Positions 17,913 to 28,184 are shown, numbered from the stretch's first letter. The stretch: 64,000 nucleotides of DNA from Ostreococcus mediterraneus (GCA_012295225.1 WMKK01000006.1:620001-684000); one strand, 5' to 3'. Notes: generated by a model not told the origin, from the letters alone. Made by a program: numbers and translations.

Positions 17913-20900
17913 TTATCGTGCTGGAAACCGGGCCGGCGAGTCTTTGTGCCAAAGTTGTAAAGTCTCTTCGGTGTCGTCGGCTTCGTACCGCACCGTGTGC
18001 TCACGTCTCGCGTGCGAGTATTTAATCACCTTGGCGCGAAACCAAGTGTCTTCAGGGGCCCAGTAGACTTCAATTATCTCCGAACGGAGATAACTACGCT
18101 TGTCAGCGACGATTGCACCTGGTAGTTTCTCGTGCACAGCTCGCTTCAGGGCGATTTCAAAGCATTCATTGGTCCGCGAAGCGTCACACATTTCGCACTT
18201 CTTGCATGGAGCAGGCGGATTAAACGGTTCCTGATCAATCTCCATCGCCACGGGTTTCTTCATCGTAAATTTCAACACCGGTCGCTTCGCATCTGGTTTC
18301 CAATTCGGGTCCTCGCACTGTTTGGCATCATACACAGAGTCGCGTTTCGGCAACGGATGCCCTGGATACTTTTCGTGCACCGCTTCGGCGACGACTTCGC
18401 GAAGCACCTCCGCGTCACCGTACAGCATGCTTTTTGACTCGTTGTACGCCTGGCAATTCGACAACATCAACTCAATCGCGATAAGAAATTTCCACAATGT
18501 CGGATAGCCACCTGAGAGCAAGCAGCGCTGAATGCTGCCTAAATCAATAGGATTTGAAATCGCTCGGTAATACTCAGGCATGACTTTCCGCGTCGGGAGC
18601 AACTCAAAATCCACCGAACGCGAACGACCCGTCTTTGTCTTACACGCACGAATAGCTCGCATGACGCCTTTGCACAAGTCTGTATCTGCCTTCGACATTT
18701 GCAGAGGCGGCGGTGGCTTCGGTGCAGACGCATTACGGTAGTGGTCGAGAAAGTCGTCTTCGTCAGACTCCGTCTCGACTTCCTCCTTTTCAGCGAGTTC
18801 CCAAACCGCGCCGCCACGCGCCTCGATAAAATCAAGAGGATGCTGACGCAGCAGAGCGCTAAACGCCGCAAGTGGTCGGCGCGCATTTTCGAAGTCTTTC
18901 ACACCTTTTGATGTCAGGATGTCGAGAATCTCCTGCGGCGGCAAAGCGTTACCTTTGACTCTCGCCAACACGTGCTTCGTGGCTTGAATAGGATCGTTTG
19001 GAAAGCGCCTGTCGCGCGGCGCGCGGCGCAAAGTCTTTTTTGGTCTATAAGCGCGGTCTGAGTCACTATCGGAGTCGTCTTCGCGAGCACGCGGCTTTGC
19101 TCGACGAGATGGATCCGTAACCTTTGGCTTCTCCTTTGGTGGAGAGTATAAAACAGGGAACGGATCGGCTTCGTCTTCAAGGACGCCATCGTCGGCGGGC
19201 TTGTCCCACGCGGGCTCGTCCACGGAGTCATACACCGTAATCTGCGGCGGAACTATTTGACCAGGGAACTTTTCTGCTACGGCTTTAATGTACACATTAC
19301 GAAGAACGTCGGAATCTTTGTAGAGCAAGGCTTCTGGATCATTGAATCTCTTGCAATTCGTGAACATCAACTCCATGGCGACTAAAAAGTACCACACGCT
19401 TGGATAGCCACCGCTCGATTTCCGTAACATCCGTTCGATTGACGCGCAATCCACTGGACACTTGATTGTTTCATAATATTCTGGTAATGCTTGGCGAGAG
19501 GGAAGCTTCTCGAAAGGTTCGCACAACATTCTGTCGTCATCCTTGACGCCTCGAACCGTGTTCAGAATTTCGTAGCACTTGCGTCGCTCACTATTCTTCA
19601 TCATCGTCCCCGATGGTTTTGCTCGAGCGTACACGTCAAATGCACCAAGATTGACACGGAACGTTGCATCTTTCGCACCTGCAACACCAGGTGGTCGGAC
19701 AAATTTGAGTACCGGTGCCGTAGACGCCGAATCGTTGCCCAAGGGTGGCACGTCGTCATCCAACCATTTGACGCGCTGCATGAACAGCATGCACTCTTCC
19801 TTCTGCGCGTCATCATATCGCACTTGATGCTCTCCGTTCCCTACGTTGTAACCCTCAATCCTACCAAAAAAGAATAATTCCTCAGTAGGCCACCATATGG
19901 CTACTCGACGACCGACAACGCTATCACCCTTCTCGTCGCCGCATTCAATCAGGTACGTACCCATTGAAACGCCCGGCTTGCCATCACTTTGAAGCATGCG
20001 AACGGAAGACTTCCACTTCTTTGCGGACCCGCAGCCTGCAAGACGTTCGAATTCACCTGGTCCCATTATCGTGTTACTTTCGACATCATGGATTCGCTCA
20101 CAGCGAGGTCTCGCCATGGTTTGTAACACGCCAATGCGTCCGCTGCACACAACATTAATGGGTTCGGGAATATCTTCTAAACCGTCATACTTGGCCATCT
20201 CTTCCTCAGTCAGTCCTAGTGACTCGCCCATATCACATATGCCTTTCTTGACTGGGAACTGTCCACGGAACTCAGCTTCAGCCTGTTGACGTATCTCTTC
20301 CTCTTCAGCCTCTTTGGCGCGGCGCTCGCGCTCTTGCTCGCGCTCCACGTTACGAATAGCGCGCTCAGCAGCCCGTTGGAAACGGTCGATCGACGAAAAG
20401 ACGTTGTAGTCAAAATTCTTTTGTCCTTCATGCTCTTCCGCGGCGATTTCATTGGCAAGCACTCGCTTTTCTTCACCTTCATCCATGGAAGCGAGTTGTA
20501 TCCGGCGCTCTCGGTGCGCTTCAAGAGATTCTTGAACCTTGTCGTTGAGATACCCAAACAAAGTGAGACCATCGATATCTTCTGGACCAAATTCTTTCGT
20601 GAATGGACGATAGCGCTCAGTTAATGTAAGATTGCCAGCAAACTTTTCGTACCTTCCAGATCGAGCCATACGTTCCAAATGCGAATGCGCCGCAAACGGC
20701 ACGGTGCGCTTCACGCGCATCTCGTCTGGCATTTCGTCTGCAAGCACTTGTGCGTTGCTAATGCATCCCGAACCTGCAAGTGTGACGAGCTTTGTAAAAT
20801 GTGGAAGCGAGTCCCAATTAACAGCGTCGAGCGGGTAATCTTCTACGACATCTGCAACTTGCTTCAGCACTCGCGCAGTGTCCTCGCTATTGTCGTCATC

Positions 20901-22145
20901 GTCGTCGCTGCCGTCGTCGTCATCGCCTTCTTTCTTTACAGCTACACCAGGAAGCTTGGGTGCTTCCTCAAGTTTCCATTGAAGATTGACGCGCTCGTTT
21001 TCATCGACGGATAGTTCAACTTTAACTTCAAAATTATTGGAGTCTCTCGTACCCTCCACTTTCGCTCCGATGGGCTTTGCCTCGACGACCATATTAAGTT
21101 CATCAGCAAACCCCTTTGGGCGGTCCGTGTGACCCATGCAGGCGTAGAACAACCCGCATGCGTTACATAACGAACGAGCTTTGTCTGGACCAAGACGCAT
21201 CATCGTCGTTCTTTCCTTACTCACGCCGCACGCAACGCACGCGTCTTTGACTTGTCCCTCCAATACGTCGACGCGCCCGCGTTCAACATACGACATTTTA
21301 GAGTACGTGGCATCCACAATCGAGACTTGTTGCTGCGCATTCGCGCCGCCGCCTTTGCTAAACATCGTTGCATTGTATGCGTTTATCACCGTCGCACTAT
21401 TCTGCACGTCCCAAAGCGCTCTCGCTCGTCGGTCAACAAACGTCGGCTTGTACGGGCGCTCGCGAAACCACGACGGCGCCTCGGCTTCGCACAACATGTG
21501 CACCGCATTCTGCGCCCGACGTTTGGTGTTACGCTCATATTCACGCATGTGTCTTCGTACTTTCTCATTTAAAATGACCAATGCCGCCGAGCTCGCGCTC
21601 GCACAGCCACCCTCGTCGGTCTGAATGTGCCGCTTGTCCTCCTTGATGTTGTCCTCGCCCCAAATCACGTGATGCCACCCGTCAGAGTCCGTCCACGCCA
21701 CGTAAGCCTCATCCGCGACCCAACCTTCGATGAAATAATTTCTAGGCACGAGTTCACCACCAAACGCTCGGTCCTCCTCCTCAGCAACCCCCAAGCACAT
21801 GACTTCAGCCTCGACTTCCCAATTCGGGTGCGACCGCAGCGACGTCTCCACCCTACAGCCCTTCCACGCCGTCAACGCCGCCTCCTTTTTCAACTTTTCC
21901 ACTCGCGACGACTGACGCGCCGGTCCGCGTGGCTCTTGCCCGCGTCCTCGTCCTCGTCCACCGCTACCTTTCGGACGCCCGCGTCCGCCTCGTCCACCGC
22001 GTCCGCCAGAGTCGTTCGCGCCCACGCCCGCATCCGTCGCGAGCTTGGCCAACGCCAGACGCTCCATGAGCGCCTTATTCCGCTCAATCTTCGCCAACCG
22101 TTCACGCTCATACTCCGTCAACTCCTCCTCTACATTCCGTGTCAT
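17913..22145 (-). CDS. Chromatin protein: AT-hook, GATA zinc finger, Tudor-like and two bromodomains
   Basis: 1,410 residues in one exon. In order: a Gly/Arg-rich AT-hook-like stretch (GRGRPKGSGGRGRGRG, about 53-69); a GATA-type zinc finger near 303-330 (CVAC, 20 residues, CNACG); charged helices; a Tudor/PWWP-like segment (VGRRVAIWWPTEELFFFGRI, then HQVRYDDAQ); a bromodomain (SRQALPEYYETIKCPVDCAS, FTNCKRFNDPEALLY); a second bromodomain near 1150-1255 (TRKVMPEYYRAISNPIDLGS, SNCQAYNESKSMLYGD); and a C-terminal Tudor-like unit (IEVYWAPEDTWFRAKVIKYS). Bromodomains read acetyl-lysine; GATA fingers and AT-hooks bind DNA. It is likely a nuclear transcription or remodelling cofactor. I know no named protein with exactly this order. 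Confidence 0.85.
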   Translation of the reverse strand: MTRNVEEELTEYERERLAKIERNKALMERLALAKLATDAGVGANDSGGRGGRGGRGRPKGSGGRGRGRGQEPRGPARQSSRVEKLKKEAALTAWKGCRVETSLRSHPNWEVEAEVMCLGVAEEEDRAFGGELVPRNYFIEGWVADEAYVAWTDSDGWHHVIWGEDNIKEDKRHIQTDEGGCASASSAALVILNEKVRRHMREYERNTKRRAQNAVHMLCEAEAPSWFRERPYKPTFVDRRARALWDVQNSATVINAYNATMFSKGGGANAQQQVSIVDATYSKMSYVERGRVDVLEGQVKDACVACGVSKERTTMMRLGPDKARSLCNACGLFYACMGHTDRPKGFADELNMVVEAKPIGAKVEGTRDSNNFEVKVELSVDENERVNLQWKLEEAPKLPGVAVKKEGDDDDGSDDDDDNSEDTARVLKQVADVVEDYPLDAVNWDSLPHFTKLVTLAGSGCISNAQVLADEMPDEMRVKRTVPFAAHSHLERMARSGRYEKFAGNLTLTERYRPFTKEFGPEDIDGLTLFGYLNDKVQESLEAHRERRIQLASMDEGEEKRVLANEIAAEEHEGQKNFDYNVFSSIDRFQRAAERAIRNVEREQERERRAKEAEEEEIRQQAEAEFRGQFPVKKGICDMGESLGLTEEEMAKYDGLEDIPEPINVVCSGRIGVLQTMARPRCERIHDVESNTIMGPGEFERLAGCGSAKKWKSSVRMLQSDGKPGVSMGTYLIECGDEKGDSVVGRRVAIWWPTEELFFFGRIEGYNVGNGEHQVRYDDAQKEECMLFMQRVKWLDDDVPPLGNDSASTAPVLKFVRPPGVAGAKDATFRVNLGAFDVYARAKPSGTMMKNSERRKCYEILNTVRGVKDDDRMLCEPFEKLPSRQALPEYYETIKCPVDCASIERMLRKSSGGYPSVWYFLVAMELMFTNCKRFNDPEALLYKDSDVLRNVYIKAVAEKFPGQIVPPQITVYDSVDEPAWDKPADDGVLEDEADPFPVLYSPPKEKPKVTDPSRRAKPRAREDDSDSDSDRAYRPKKTLRRAPRDRRFPNDPIQATKHVLARVKGNALPPQEILDILTSKGVKDFENARRPLAAFSALLRQHPLDFIEARGGAVWELAEKEEVETESDEDDFLDHYRNASAPKPPPPLQMSKADTDLCKGVMRAIRACKTKTGRSRSVDFELLPTRKVMPEYYRAISNPIDLGSIQRCLLSGGYPTLWKFLIAIELMLSNCQAYNESKSMLYGDAEVLREVVAEAVHEKYPGHPLPKRDSVYDAKQCEDPNWKPDAKRPVLKFTMKKPVAMEIDQEPFNPPAPCKKCEMCDASRTNECFEIALKRAVHEKLPGAIVADKRSYLRSEIIEVYWAPEDTWFRAKVIKYSHARREHTVRYEADDTEETLQLWHKDSPARFPAR

Positions 22146-22760
22146 GATTCTATCGCCACTTCGCGCGCGTGTTCACCGAAACGCGCGCGCGTGTGTGTGT
22201 CAAAGACGCAGCTGCTTTTAAAATTTCAAATCTGTCCCACGACCGAATGAAATCAATCAATCTTTTTTCTCTCTCTCTCTCCCCCGCGTTCCGCGCGCTC
22301 GCCAGCCTTTACCTCGCCTCGCGCGCGGTATACGCACGCGCTGTCGCCGCTCGCGTGCCGCCGTCCTCGACGCACGACGCGCGCGGTGCTGTCGCGCGAC
22401 GCCGTCGCCGCACGGCGCCGCGTTGACGCCGCGTGAAACATTCAAACACGGCTCCGTGCAGGCGTGTCCGACCGACCGCGTCGTTTTATTTCCCTGGGTT
22501 AGTTTGTCGCGCGCGCGCGGTCGACCGATGCGCCGTGGACGCCGACCGCGAGGCGTGGGCACCCGAGCGCGCGTCCCATGCGCGCGTATTATGTCACGAT
22601 TTCGTCGCGTGTCTCGTGATAGAATACGCGAAGCGAGACGTCGATGATGGTGCGAGGGCGATGGATGGTGTGTGATGGTGAATCGTCGGCGGCGTTGGCG
22701 TCGGCACAACGCGACGCACGCACGCACGCACGCACGCATACGTATATAAGTATATACACC
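22146..22760. promoter_or_regulatory. 615-bp divergent intergenic region
   Basis: It separates the bromodomain gene (minus) from the small Lys-rich gene (plus) and carries no convincing gene; open frames here are Arg-rich shadows. AGATTTGAA on the bromodomain-gene strand lies about 80 bp before that start, next to an A/T-rich AAATTTTAAAA run. Near the other end are an ACGC tandem repeat (about 22717-22738) and a TATATAAG box just before the ATG at 22761. Confidence 0.5.
22742..22757 (+). promoter_or_regulatory. TATA-like element very close to a start codon
   Basis: The sequence GTATATAAGTATATAC ends 3 bp before the ATG at 22761. It is the best TATA-like match I saw in the window. A normal TATA-to-start distance of about 30 bp would put transcription initiation inside the first exon of the small gene, so either the box is not used as such or the start codon is elsewhere. 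Confidence 0.35.
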
Positions 22761-23031
22761 ATGCCGCCTAAACCTGAAGTCAAGAAGGATAAGCTCACCG
22801 ACGCCGAGAAGAAGAAGCAAAAGCAAGCCAACAAGGTGCGCGCGTGGACGACGCGTTTTGGACCGCAGACGCGGCGTCGCGAATGTGTAACGAATGACTG
22901 ACGCGTCGCGCGCGCGTGAATCGATACAGGCCAAGGCTAACCCTGGAAAGGCTGCGGAGAAGAAGGAGAAGAATGATAACAAGCGCGCGGTGCGCAAGGA
23001 AACCGGATCGCAAAAGGTGATCAATCGATAA
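22761..23031 (+). CDS. Small spliced Lys-rich protein, 58 residues, unknown
   Basis: Exons 22761-22835 and 22930-23031 give a 58-residue protein with 17 lysines: it opens MPPKPEVKKDKLTDAEKKKQ, continues across the junction with QANK-AKANPGK, and ends GSQKVINR. The 94-nt intron has a GTGCGC donor, a CTGAC branch-like motif and an ATACAG acceptor. Both exons are in phase 0 and the second ends at a TAA, which supports a real gene although it is short. The composition suggests a nucleic-acid or ribosome-associated protein of the SERF/TMA7 size class, but I recognise no family. Confidence 0.6.
22836..22929 (+). other. Intron, 94 nt, in the Lys-rich gene
   Basis: GTGCGC donor, TGACTGACG branch-like region about 30 nt before the end, ATACAG acceptor. 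Retention would end translation at a TGA shortly after the donor. Confidence 0.65.
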
Positions 23032-23204
23032 ATGTGCATCTTGGAGAGAACTTAAAAAGGCACCGTTCGGGTCCGGCGCGCGGGATATGTCAAGCGCGTG
23101 ATCTTAAATAGTATCGCGGCGTGTCTTATTTGCGCGGTATACGCGTGATTAGAATACAATTTGTTGAAATACATTTTTCTGTCGCGAAATAATGCGTGTG
23201 CTTG

Positions 23205-24110
23205 CTAATTTTTGTCTTCGGAGGCGTCGAGCGGCGCAAACGGAAAGTCTGGCGCGCGCTGCAGCCAATTTGTTTCGCGCCATTTGGCGCGACTTGTGTC
23301 TATATAGTGGACAGAGTACGCATGACGTGAATGCGGACTGGTGTTGGCTTTGCTGAAATGCACATTTGCACCGTGTAATAGCACTAGCGTGCCCCTGGGA
23401 ACTTCCATAGGAACCGCGTCGGTCAAGTCATACTTGGGCGCTTCGCCAGTAAACGCAATCTCACGCGTGCCGCCCGGATAATCTACCTCCATGCGTCGCG
23501 TCACCTCGGGCGTTCCTTTGAGCGCGAATAAACAGCCATTTTCAACCGTGCAATCCTCGAGCGCGAGCCAGATTCCTAGACACGTCGGTGGCTCGGTGTT
23601 TAAAAATGTTGAATCTTGATGAGGCGTCACGGCGCCACCTATCGCTGGTTGTTTGAAAATGTACATGCTTTGCACCGGCGTCGGCTCGCACATGCCTAAA
23701 CTATGTAACAATGCGCGCACTTTACTCGAACGCGAGAAGCGCCTGAACGCTGGCTCGATGTCGTGCAGCGCATGGCCTATTTTGTTGATAGACTTGGACT
23801 TCTCCACCGCGAGCGTGCCGCTCTCGTCGAACGCCTTTTCTTCAAAAAAGCAGCTCACATTATTTCCGCTCGCCAGAAAGTATGCATCGGTCGTTTTCTT
23901 TTGCTTTTCTCCAGTTGAGAAGATCGATATCGTCTCCGGCTCGAACGCATCGACGATTGCTTCAGCCCTCTCGCGCAAGCTCGCACACTCGTCAGCACTC
24001 GCAAAGTCCGCAATTGCGAGAAAGCCGAGCGAGTTGTACGCGTCGATATCGGATTGTGATAGCGAACCATCTTTCGTGGCGTGGGTTAACCACCCACCAT
24101 GGGCAGTCAT
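23205..24110 (-). CDS. Phytanoyl-CoA dioxygenase (PhyH)-family protein
   Basis: 301 residues, whole domain. The Fe(II)-binding HxD is in VTPHQDSTFLNTEPPT and the distal His is probably in the LLHGANVHFSKANTSPHSRH segment, followed by Arg for 2-oxoglutarate. The opening YNSLGFLAIADFASADECAS is a typical PhyH N-terminus and LGIWLALEDCTVENGCLFAL is a family hallmark. It is most like PHYHD1-type proteins, 2-oxoglutarate- and iron-dependent hydroxylases whose substrate is often unknown. No peroxisomal SKL-type tail is seen (it ends SEDKN). Confidence 0.88.
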   Translation of the reverse strand: MTAHGGWLTHATKDGSLSQSDIDAYNSLGFLAIADFASADECASLRERAEAIVDAFEPETISIFSTGEKQKKTTDAYFLASGNNVSCFFEEKAFDESGTLAVEKSKSINKIGHALHDIEPAFRRFSRSSKVRALLHSLGMCEPTPVQSMYIFKQPAIGGAVTPHQDSTFLNTEPPTCLGIWLALEDCTVENGCLFALKGTPEVTRRMEVDYPGGTREIAFTGEAPKYDLTDAVPMEVPRGTLVLLHGANVHFSKANTSPHSRHAYSVHYIDTSRAKWRETNWLQRAPDFPFAPLDASEDKN

Positions 24111-24268
24111 AGCGCGCCGCGCTCTGTGGTCGCGCTGTCACTTAACTGTTCTTTGAAACAACTCGAGAGGTGAGAGGGAGAGGTGAGAGCGTTCGTCTAA
24201 TACAAACGAAACAAACGAATCAGATATCATCTTCTTTTTCGTCTCCTATGATTTGAGCGTTGAGGGCA

Positions 24269-25369
24269 TCATTCACGCGGAACAAAGTTCTTCTTGAACG
24301 TTTGAGCGACGATGAGTGGAAAAGCAATGGTCGCGTCGACGTAACATTTCACAGGTTTCGCATCCATAGTAATCTTACCCCAAGACACTGCCTCGTCTGG
24401 ACGTGCACCAGAATCGCTCCCATCGAATTCTTGCGCGGTGTTTACGAATACCGCGAAATCAGCACCGTTGCGCATCAAGTTACTGTTGCAAATATGGTGC
24501 TTGGCGACGCCACCGCCCAAAATGATAATCCCCGTTTTCTTCGGTCTCTGCACCTTGATCGATTCATCATTCATTGCGCGAACATCGGCGACGACATCTA
24601 TGACCAAGCCTGGATTTTTGTATGAATGAAAGTACAGCATATCTCCAATGGAACCGTCAGTGAGTGCCGGACAGTAACACGGAATATCATTCTTCGCCGC
24701 CCAATAAAAGATTGAATCCTCGTCATTTATCTCTAAACCGAGGCGCTTGATCACCGATGAGCACGTCCATTTCTTTCCTAGTTCGTTTTGTTCCTTTAAC
24801 ATCGCATCTAAAATAGGCATGATCCAATCCTCAAAGTCGCAATAGTTTGCGTTTGGCTGAATCAAGTTTCCGATACGGTTCAATCCTTGCAAACGTAGAT
24901 CTTTGCCGCGAAGCGCAAAGTCTCCAACATACGTCGGCTTCATACACTTGATAAAATCTTCTTCAACGCCACCAGCGGTGGTACACAGCACGTCTACCAT
25001 CTTATTTTTGCATAGATACTTTAACGTCTCGCGCGTACCACTCGACGTCAAGTTGCTCGTCCATCCCAAAAATATCTTGGTTCGCACGCTTTTTCGATAC
25101 TCTTCGTCGCGTTCGTCCGGGTCAGTCGCATCAGTGACTGGCTCGTCCGACAACCGCCACGATAGCATGCGGTTTACTTCGTTCACCGCTTGGCCTAACG
25201 ACGTAGCTTGGTACCCAGTGCTCGTCATCGCCTGCATGAGCGCGTCAAAGTCGAGCGGGCCTTCAAAGTCGTACCCGCGCACGCGCGTGGCGTCGGCGGG
25301 CATTTCGACTGATTTCACGAGCACTGCATCGGTGGCCACCGCCGGCGTCGAGACGGGCGCCGAAGACAT
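24269..25369 (-). CDS. DHS: Deoxyhypusine synthase
   Basis: 366 residues matching the whole family. The NAD-binding and active-site blocks are evident: [73 protein letters not shown] and [20 protein letters not shown]. The catalytic lysine that binds the butylamine is in [13 protein letters not shown]. The enzyme transfers the aminobutyl group of spermidine to one lysine of eIF5A, the first step of hypusine formation. Length is normal and the start is the first ATG. Confidence 0.96.
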   Translation of the reverse strand: MSSAPVSTPAVATDAVLVKSVEMPADATRVRGYDFEGPLDFDALMQAMTSTGYQATSLGQAVNEVNRMLSWRLSDEPVTDATDPDERDEEYRKSVRTKIFLGWTSNLTSSGTRETLKYLCKNKMVDVLCTTAGGVEEDFIKCMKPTYVGDFALRGKDLRLQGLNRIGNLIQPNANYCDFEDWIMPILDAMLKEQNELGKKWTCSSVIKRLGLEINDEDSIFYWAAKNDIPCYCPALTDGSIGDMLYFHSYKNPGLVIDVVADVRAMNDESIKVQRPKKTGIIILGGGVAKHHICNSNLMRNGADFAVFVNTAQEFDGSDSGARPDEAVSWGKITMDAKPVKCYVDATIAFPLIVAQTFKKNFVPRE

Positions 25370-25568
25370 CGCGTTGAGCGTGCGGGTTGTGAAGTTGTTG
25401 GTGGCGGCTCAGCCGTGGTTTCACTGAAAAAGCGTAAAAGTGTACAAAAGACTATAACAAATGCGTGATTTACAAGGCTGTTGCTCTACGTCTACGCGAG
25501 CGCAGCGGTGGCCAAACAATACGAAGTGATGCGTGTGCATGCACAGCACGTGCATAGCGGCGTTGACG

Positions 25569-26516
25569 CTAGCCCCAAATAGCTTTCGTGAGAATGTCTG
25601 GCGTCGGCTCAACGTCGTGCGTGGCGATGAGGCGGTACTTTTCCGGATCAGGCACGTCACCTTCGCCCCGACCGGTACGCTTGTACACTTCCCACTCGTT
25701 TTCGTAATATGCGAAACGCAGGGCGCCATAGATTGGATGGAAGTACGGTTTGCGGTAGAGTAGACGGAAGTGGTAGCACTCTCGCCAGCGCGCGACGGAT
25801 TCCATGCGTTCTGCCCGCCCACGGATACTCATCACGTTCCCCGCAGACTGTATATCATCCAACTTTGGATTTAACATAATCATGGGACGATCACCCGCTA
25901 CCGCTTCCATTTCTTCAATGTACGGCAACAACGCGTAGCCGACGATGTTTTGCGGTTGCACGAGAAGAAAAACGTTGTCCTCTGGCTCAGGAACGTCCGC
26001 GCCGATAGCGCCATTCGGATTGATAGCATCCACAACATCTTCTTCCCAGTCCATCATACCAAGTAATTTTGAGACGCCACTTAACGACAGAGGAAGCGCT
26101 TGAAACACTCCCTGCCCCATGCTCCGCTGGACGCAAATTTTTACGCGTTTGCCGTCTCTCGCCAAAGCTGTGGCGATATGGCGCACCAATTCCAACGTCG
26201 TCCCTACGCGGTAAACATCACCACTGACGTTCAATTCTGGAAATTCCGTCTTAATCTTAATCCTCTTTTCCCCCGCGGTGACCGCGGCGACGACACTTTT
26301 CGTGCAGTCGTCATAGAAAAACTGCCGAGTCGTCCGCGCGTGCGGCGTGTTATTCAACAACGTCGGAATGTTCACCCCTTCGTTCGCCCGCGCGCGCGCC
26401 ACTACGCGCTGACGCACAGAGCGCATAGGCTGCCGTCGTTCCTCTCGTTCCCTCGCACCATCATCGCGCGTCGCGCGCGCTGTCGCAAACGACAACACCG
26501 ATGACGCAGCGCTCAT
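25569..26516 (-). CDS. DUF1995 protein, probably plastid (first copy)
   Basis: 315 residues. The first 45 are Ala/Arg/Ser-rich and look like a transit peptide. The mature part shows DUF1995 features: RIKIKTEFPELNVSGDVYR near the N-terminus, the central VFLLVQPQNIVGYALLPYIE, PMIMLNPKLDDIQSAG, and WRECYHFRLLYRKPYFHPIY near the C-terminus. Members are plant and cyanobacterial proteins, some needed for photosystem assembly, with no defined chemistry. A second, divergent copy lies at 51764-52771. Confidence 0.8.
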   Translation of the reverse strand: MSAASSVLSFATARATRDDGAREREERRQPMRSVRQRVVARARANEGVNIPTLLNNTPHARTTRQFFYDDCTKSVVAAVTAGEKRIKIKTEFPELNVSGDVYRVGTTLELVRHIATALARDGKRVKICVQRSMGQGVFQALPLSLSGVSKLLGMMDWEEDVVDAINPNGAIGADVPEPEDNVFLLVQPQNIVGYALLPYIEEMEAVAGDRPMIMLNPKLDDIQSAGNVMSIRGRAERMESVARWRECYHFRLLYRKPYFHPIYGALRFAYYENEWEVYKRTGRGEGDVPDPEKYRLIATHDVEPTPDILTKAIWG

Positions 26517-26864
26517 CCCAACAACCCACGCCTCACCTCAAACGCGCGTAACCCGCGACCGGCGAGCACGATATCCCTCACCGATGCAGCGCGTGCGCTG
26601 TGAATGACGCTGTCGAAGTCTTCGACGTCGTCGTCGTCGCGCGCGCTGCGGCGATGCGTCGCGTTGTCTCCACCGATGTCGATGGCGCGAAGGGTTTCGC
26701 AGTGACGCCACAACTCAACCCCTCACACGTCGCGCGAATTCTGTCGCGCGCGCGCACCGTGAGGTAAAAGCACGTCATCTCGCTCGTGCTCGCCGTGCGA
26801 TCGACGTCATCGCGCAGCGTTTCGTCGGTAGGCCGCAGACGCGCGCACGAAGGGAGTCAAAACT
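26517..26864. promoter_or_regulatory. 348-bp divergent intergenic region
   Basis: It lies between the divergent DUF1995 and SAPS genes. Only short Arg/Ala-rich frames without family similarity are present. No TATA box, tRNA or repeat is visible. Confidence 0.4.
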
Positions 26865-28115
26865 TTGACGAGGATCGCCGCGATGGAGGCTACGCAAGCT
26901 GATGCGACGACGCCGGTGATTGAGACGCCGGTGGAGGATGACAACGTCAACCGTGATGAGAATGTTACGTCGAGTGATGCGCCTGAAGTAGCGGCGACGG
27001 CGACAGCGACGGCGGAGGTTGAGGAAGCTGCCGAGGAGGAGAAGGAGGCGTTTGAAGACGCCATCGAACCGAGCGCAGAGCAGGAGACGGAGACGGAACG
27101 TGCGGCCGATGTCGCGGGATCAGGAGGATTGTCGCGCGTGGGCGAACTTTCGCAAGAGCTCACAGAAGCGGAGACGGACGAATATGGAGACGACTACGAA
27201 GATGAGCAGGAGATGTCGCGGGACGAGGCGTTAGCGTCCGCGACGACGTTGATAAAATCCATCTCCAGTGGAAACGAAGAACTCGACTCTCCGAGGCTTG
27301 GGAGCTTATTATGGCTATTAAGTAATGCGCTGTTGGAAGATTTGACGGATAGAGACGATTTGCGCGTTCCTGGGAATTCGTTGGATGCGTTCCCAGTGCC
27401 GCTCGTGCGAAACATTATGGAGCACGTCGAAACCATCGCCGCAGTGTTGGAATTCGAACCAGAAGATGCTACGACCCAGCGCAGTGGGACGATGATTCCC
27501 GCTATTGGTTCGCACCGCGTCGCCGCGGCTGAAATTTTAGCTGTGCTCTTGCAAATTGGGTGTCAAGATATCGACGAACGCATCGCAAAATTGAAGCTTC
27601 CCAGCGGACAATTTGTGCTCGTCGCGCTCGTGCGCATGTTCTTCAAATACTCTTGGAGCTCTGCATTCCACGCCACGGTGATTCGTCTCGTGTTGGCTGC
27701 ATTGGTGAGTCCGTATGAGCCGCTTTGGGCGCCGATGTTTGAAGGCGCGGATGAGAGCCTCCAAGGTATGCTGGCGGCGTCCATCAAACAAGCGCTGGCG
27801 ACCAAACCTATTTCGACGCGGGAGGGTAACGTCGGGAGCGTGATTATTTTAGCGAATGCGTTGTGTGAACTCGAAGCTTGCGATGATGTTGAACGGGCGG
27901 GTGTTAGAATGACTCTTCAAGCTGACACCACGTGGCGCGATACCGTCGAGGGTGAGAACAATAGCTTACAAAAGTTAAACGACGAACAAGCGGGCGGTTT
28001 GTGTGGACCGAAGCCGACGAAGTCCCCTGGTTTCATGGATTCGGGTATGGGGTCCAACGTCATCAGCTCGCAAGAGTTACTGCGCATGTTACAGCAGATC
28101 AGTCTTGGTCAATGA
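26865..28115 (+). CDS. SAPS-domain protein (PP6/Sit4 phosphatase regulatory subunit-like)
   Basis: 416 residues. The first 130 are very acidic and disordered. The helical remainder matches the C-terminal half of the SAPS domain: IGSHRVAAAEILAVLLQIG, VRMFFKYSWSSAFHATVIRL (relatives have LFFKYPWNNFLH) and REGNVGSVIILANALCELE (relatives have GNMGHLTKIAN). SAPS proteins are regulatory subunits of Sit4/PP6-type phosphatases. It is shorter than the yeast and human forms, with the conserved part limited to roughly 250 residues. A second Met at residue 7 is an alternative start. Convergent with the TBC gene; stops are 69 bp apart. Confidence 0.72.
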   Translation: MTRIAAMEATQADATTPVIETPVEDDNVNRDENVTSSDAPEVAATATATAEVEEAAEEEKEAFEDAIEPSAEQETETERAADVAGSGGLSRVGELSQELTEAETDEYGDDYEDEQEMSRDEALASATTLIKSISSGNEELDSPRLGSLLWLLSNALLEDLTDRDDLRVPGNSLDAFPVPLVRNIMEHVETIAAVLEFEPEDATTQRSGTMIPAIGSHRVAAAEILAVLLQIGCQDIDERIAKLKLPSGQFVLVALVRMFFKYSWSSAFHATVIRLVLAALVSPYEPLWAPMFEGADESLQGMLAASIKQALATKPISTREGNVGSVIILANALCELEACDDVERAGVRMTLQADTTWRDTVEGENNSLQKLNDEQAGGLCGPKPTKSPGFMDSGMGSNVISSQELLRMLQQISLGQ

Positions 28116-28184
28116 GCGACTCGCGACTCGCTTTGTGTCAATAAAATACATCTCTATAGATTTTACAACAGTACGTGTCTGTTT

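Noticed and set aside
22257-23039. A 260-codon minus-strand open frame
   Set aside because: Ser/Arg-rich without family similarity, and it runs through the intron and both exons of the spliced plus-strand gene.
26513-26713. Small minus-strand frame overlapping the DUF1995 start
   Set aside because: No homology, overlaps the start region of the real gene, and lies in a presumed divergent promoter.
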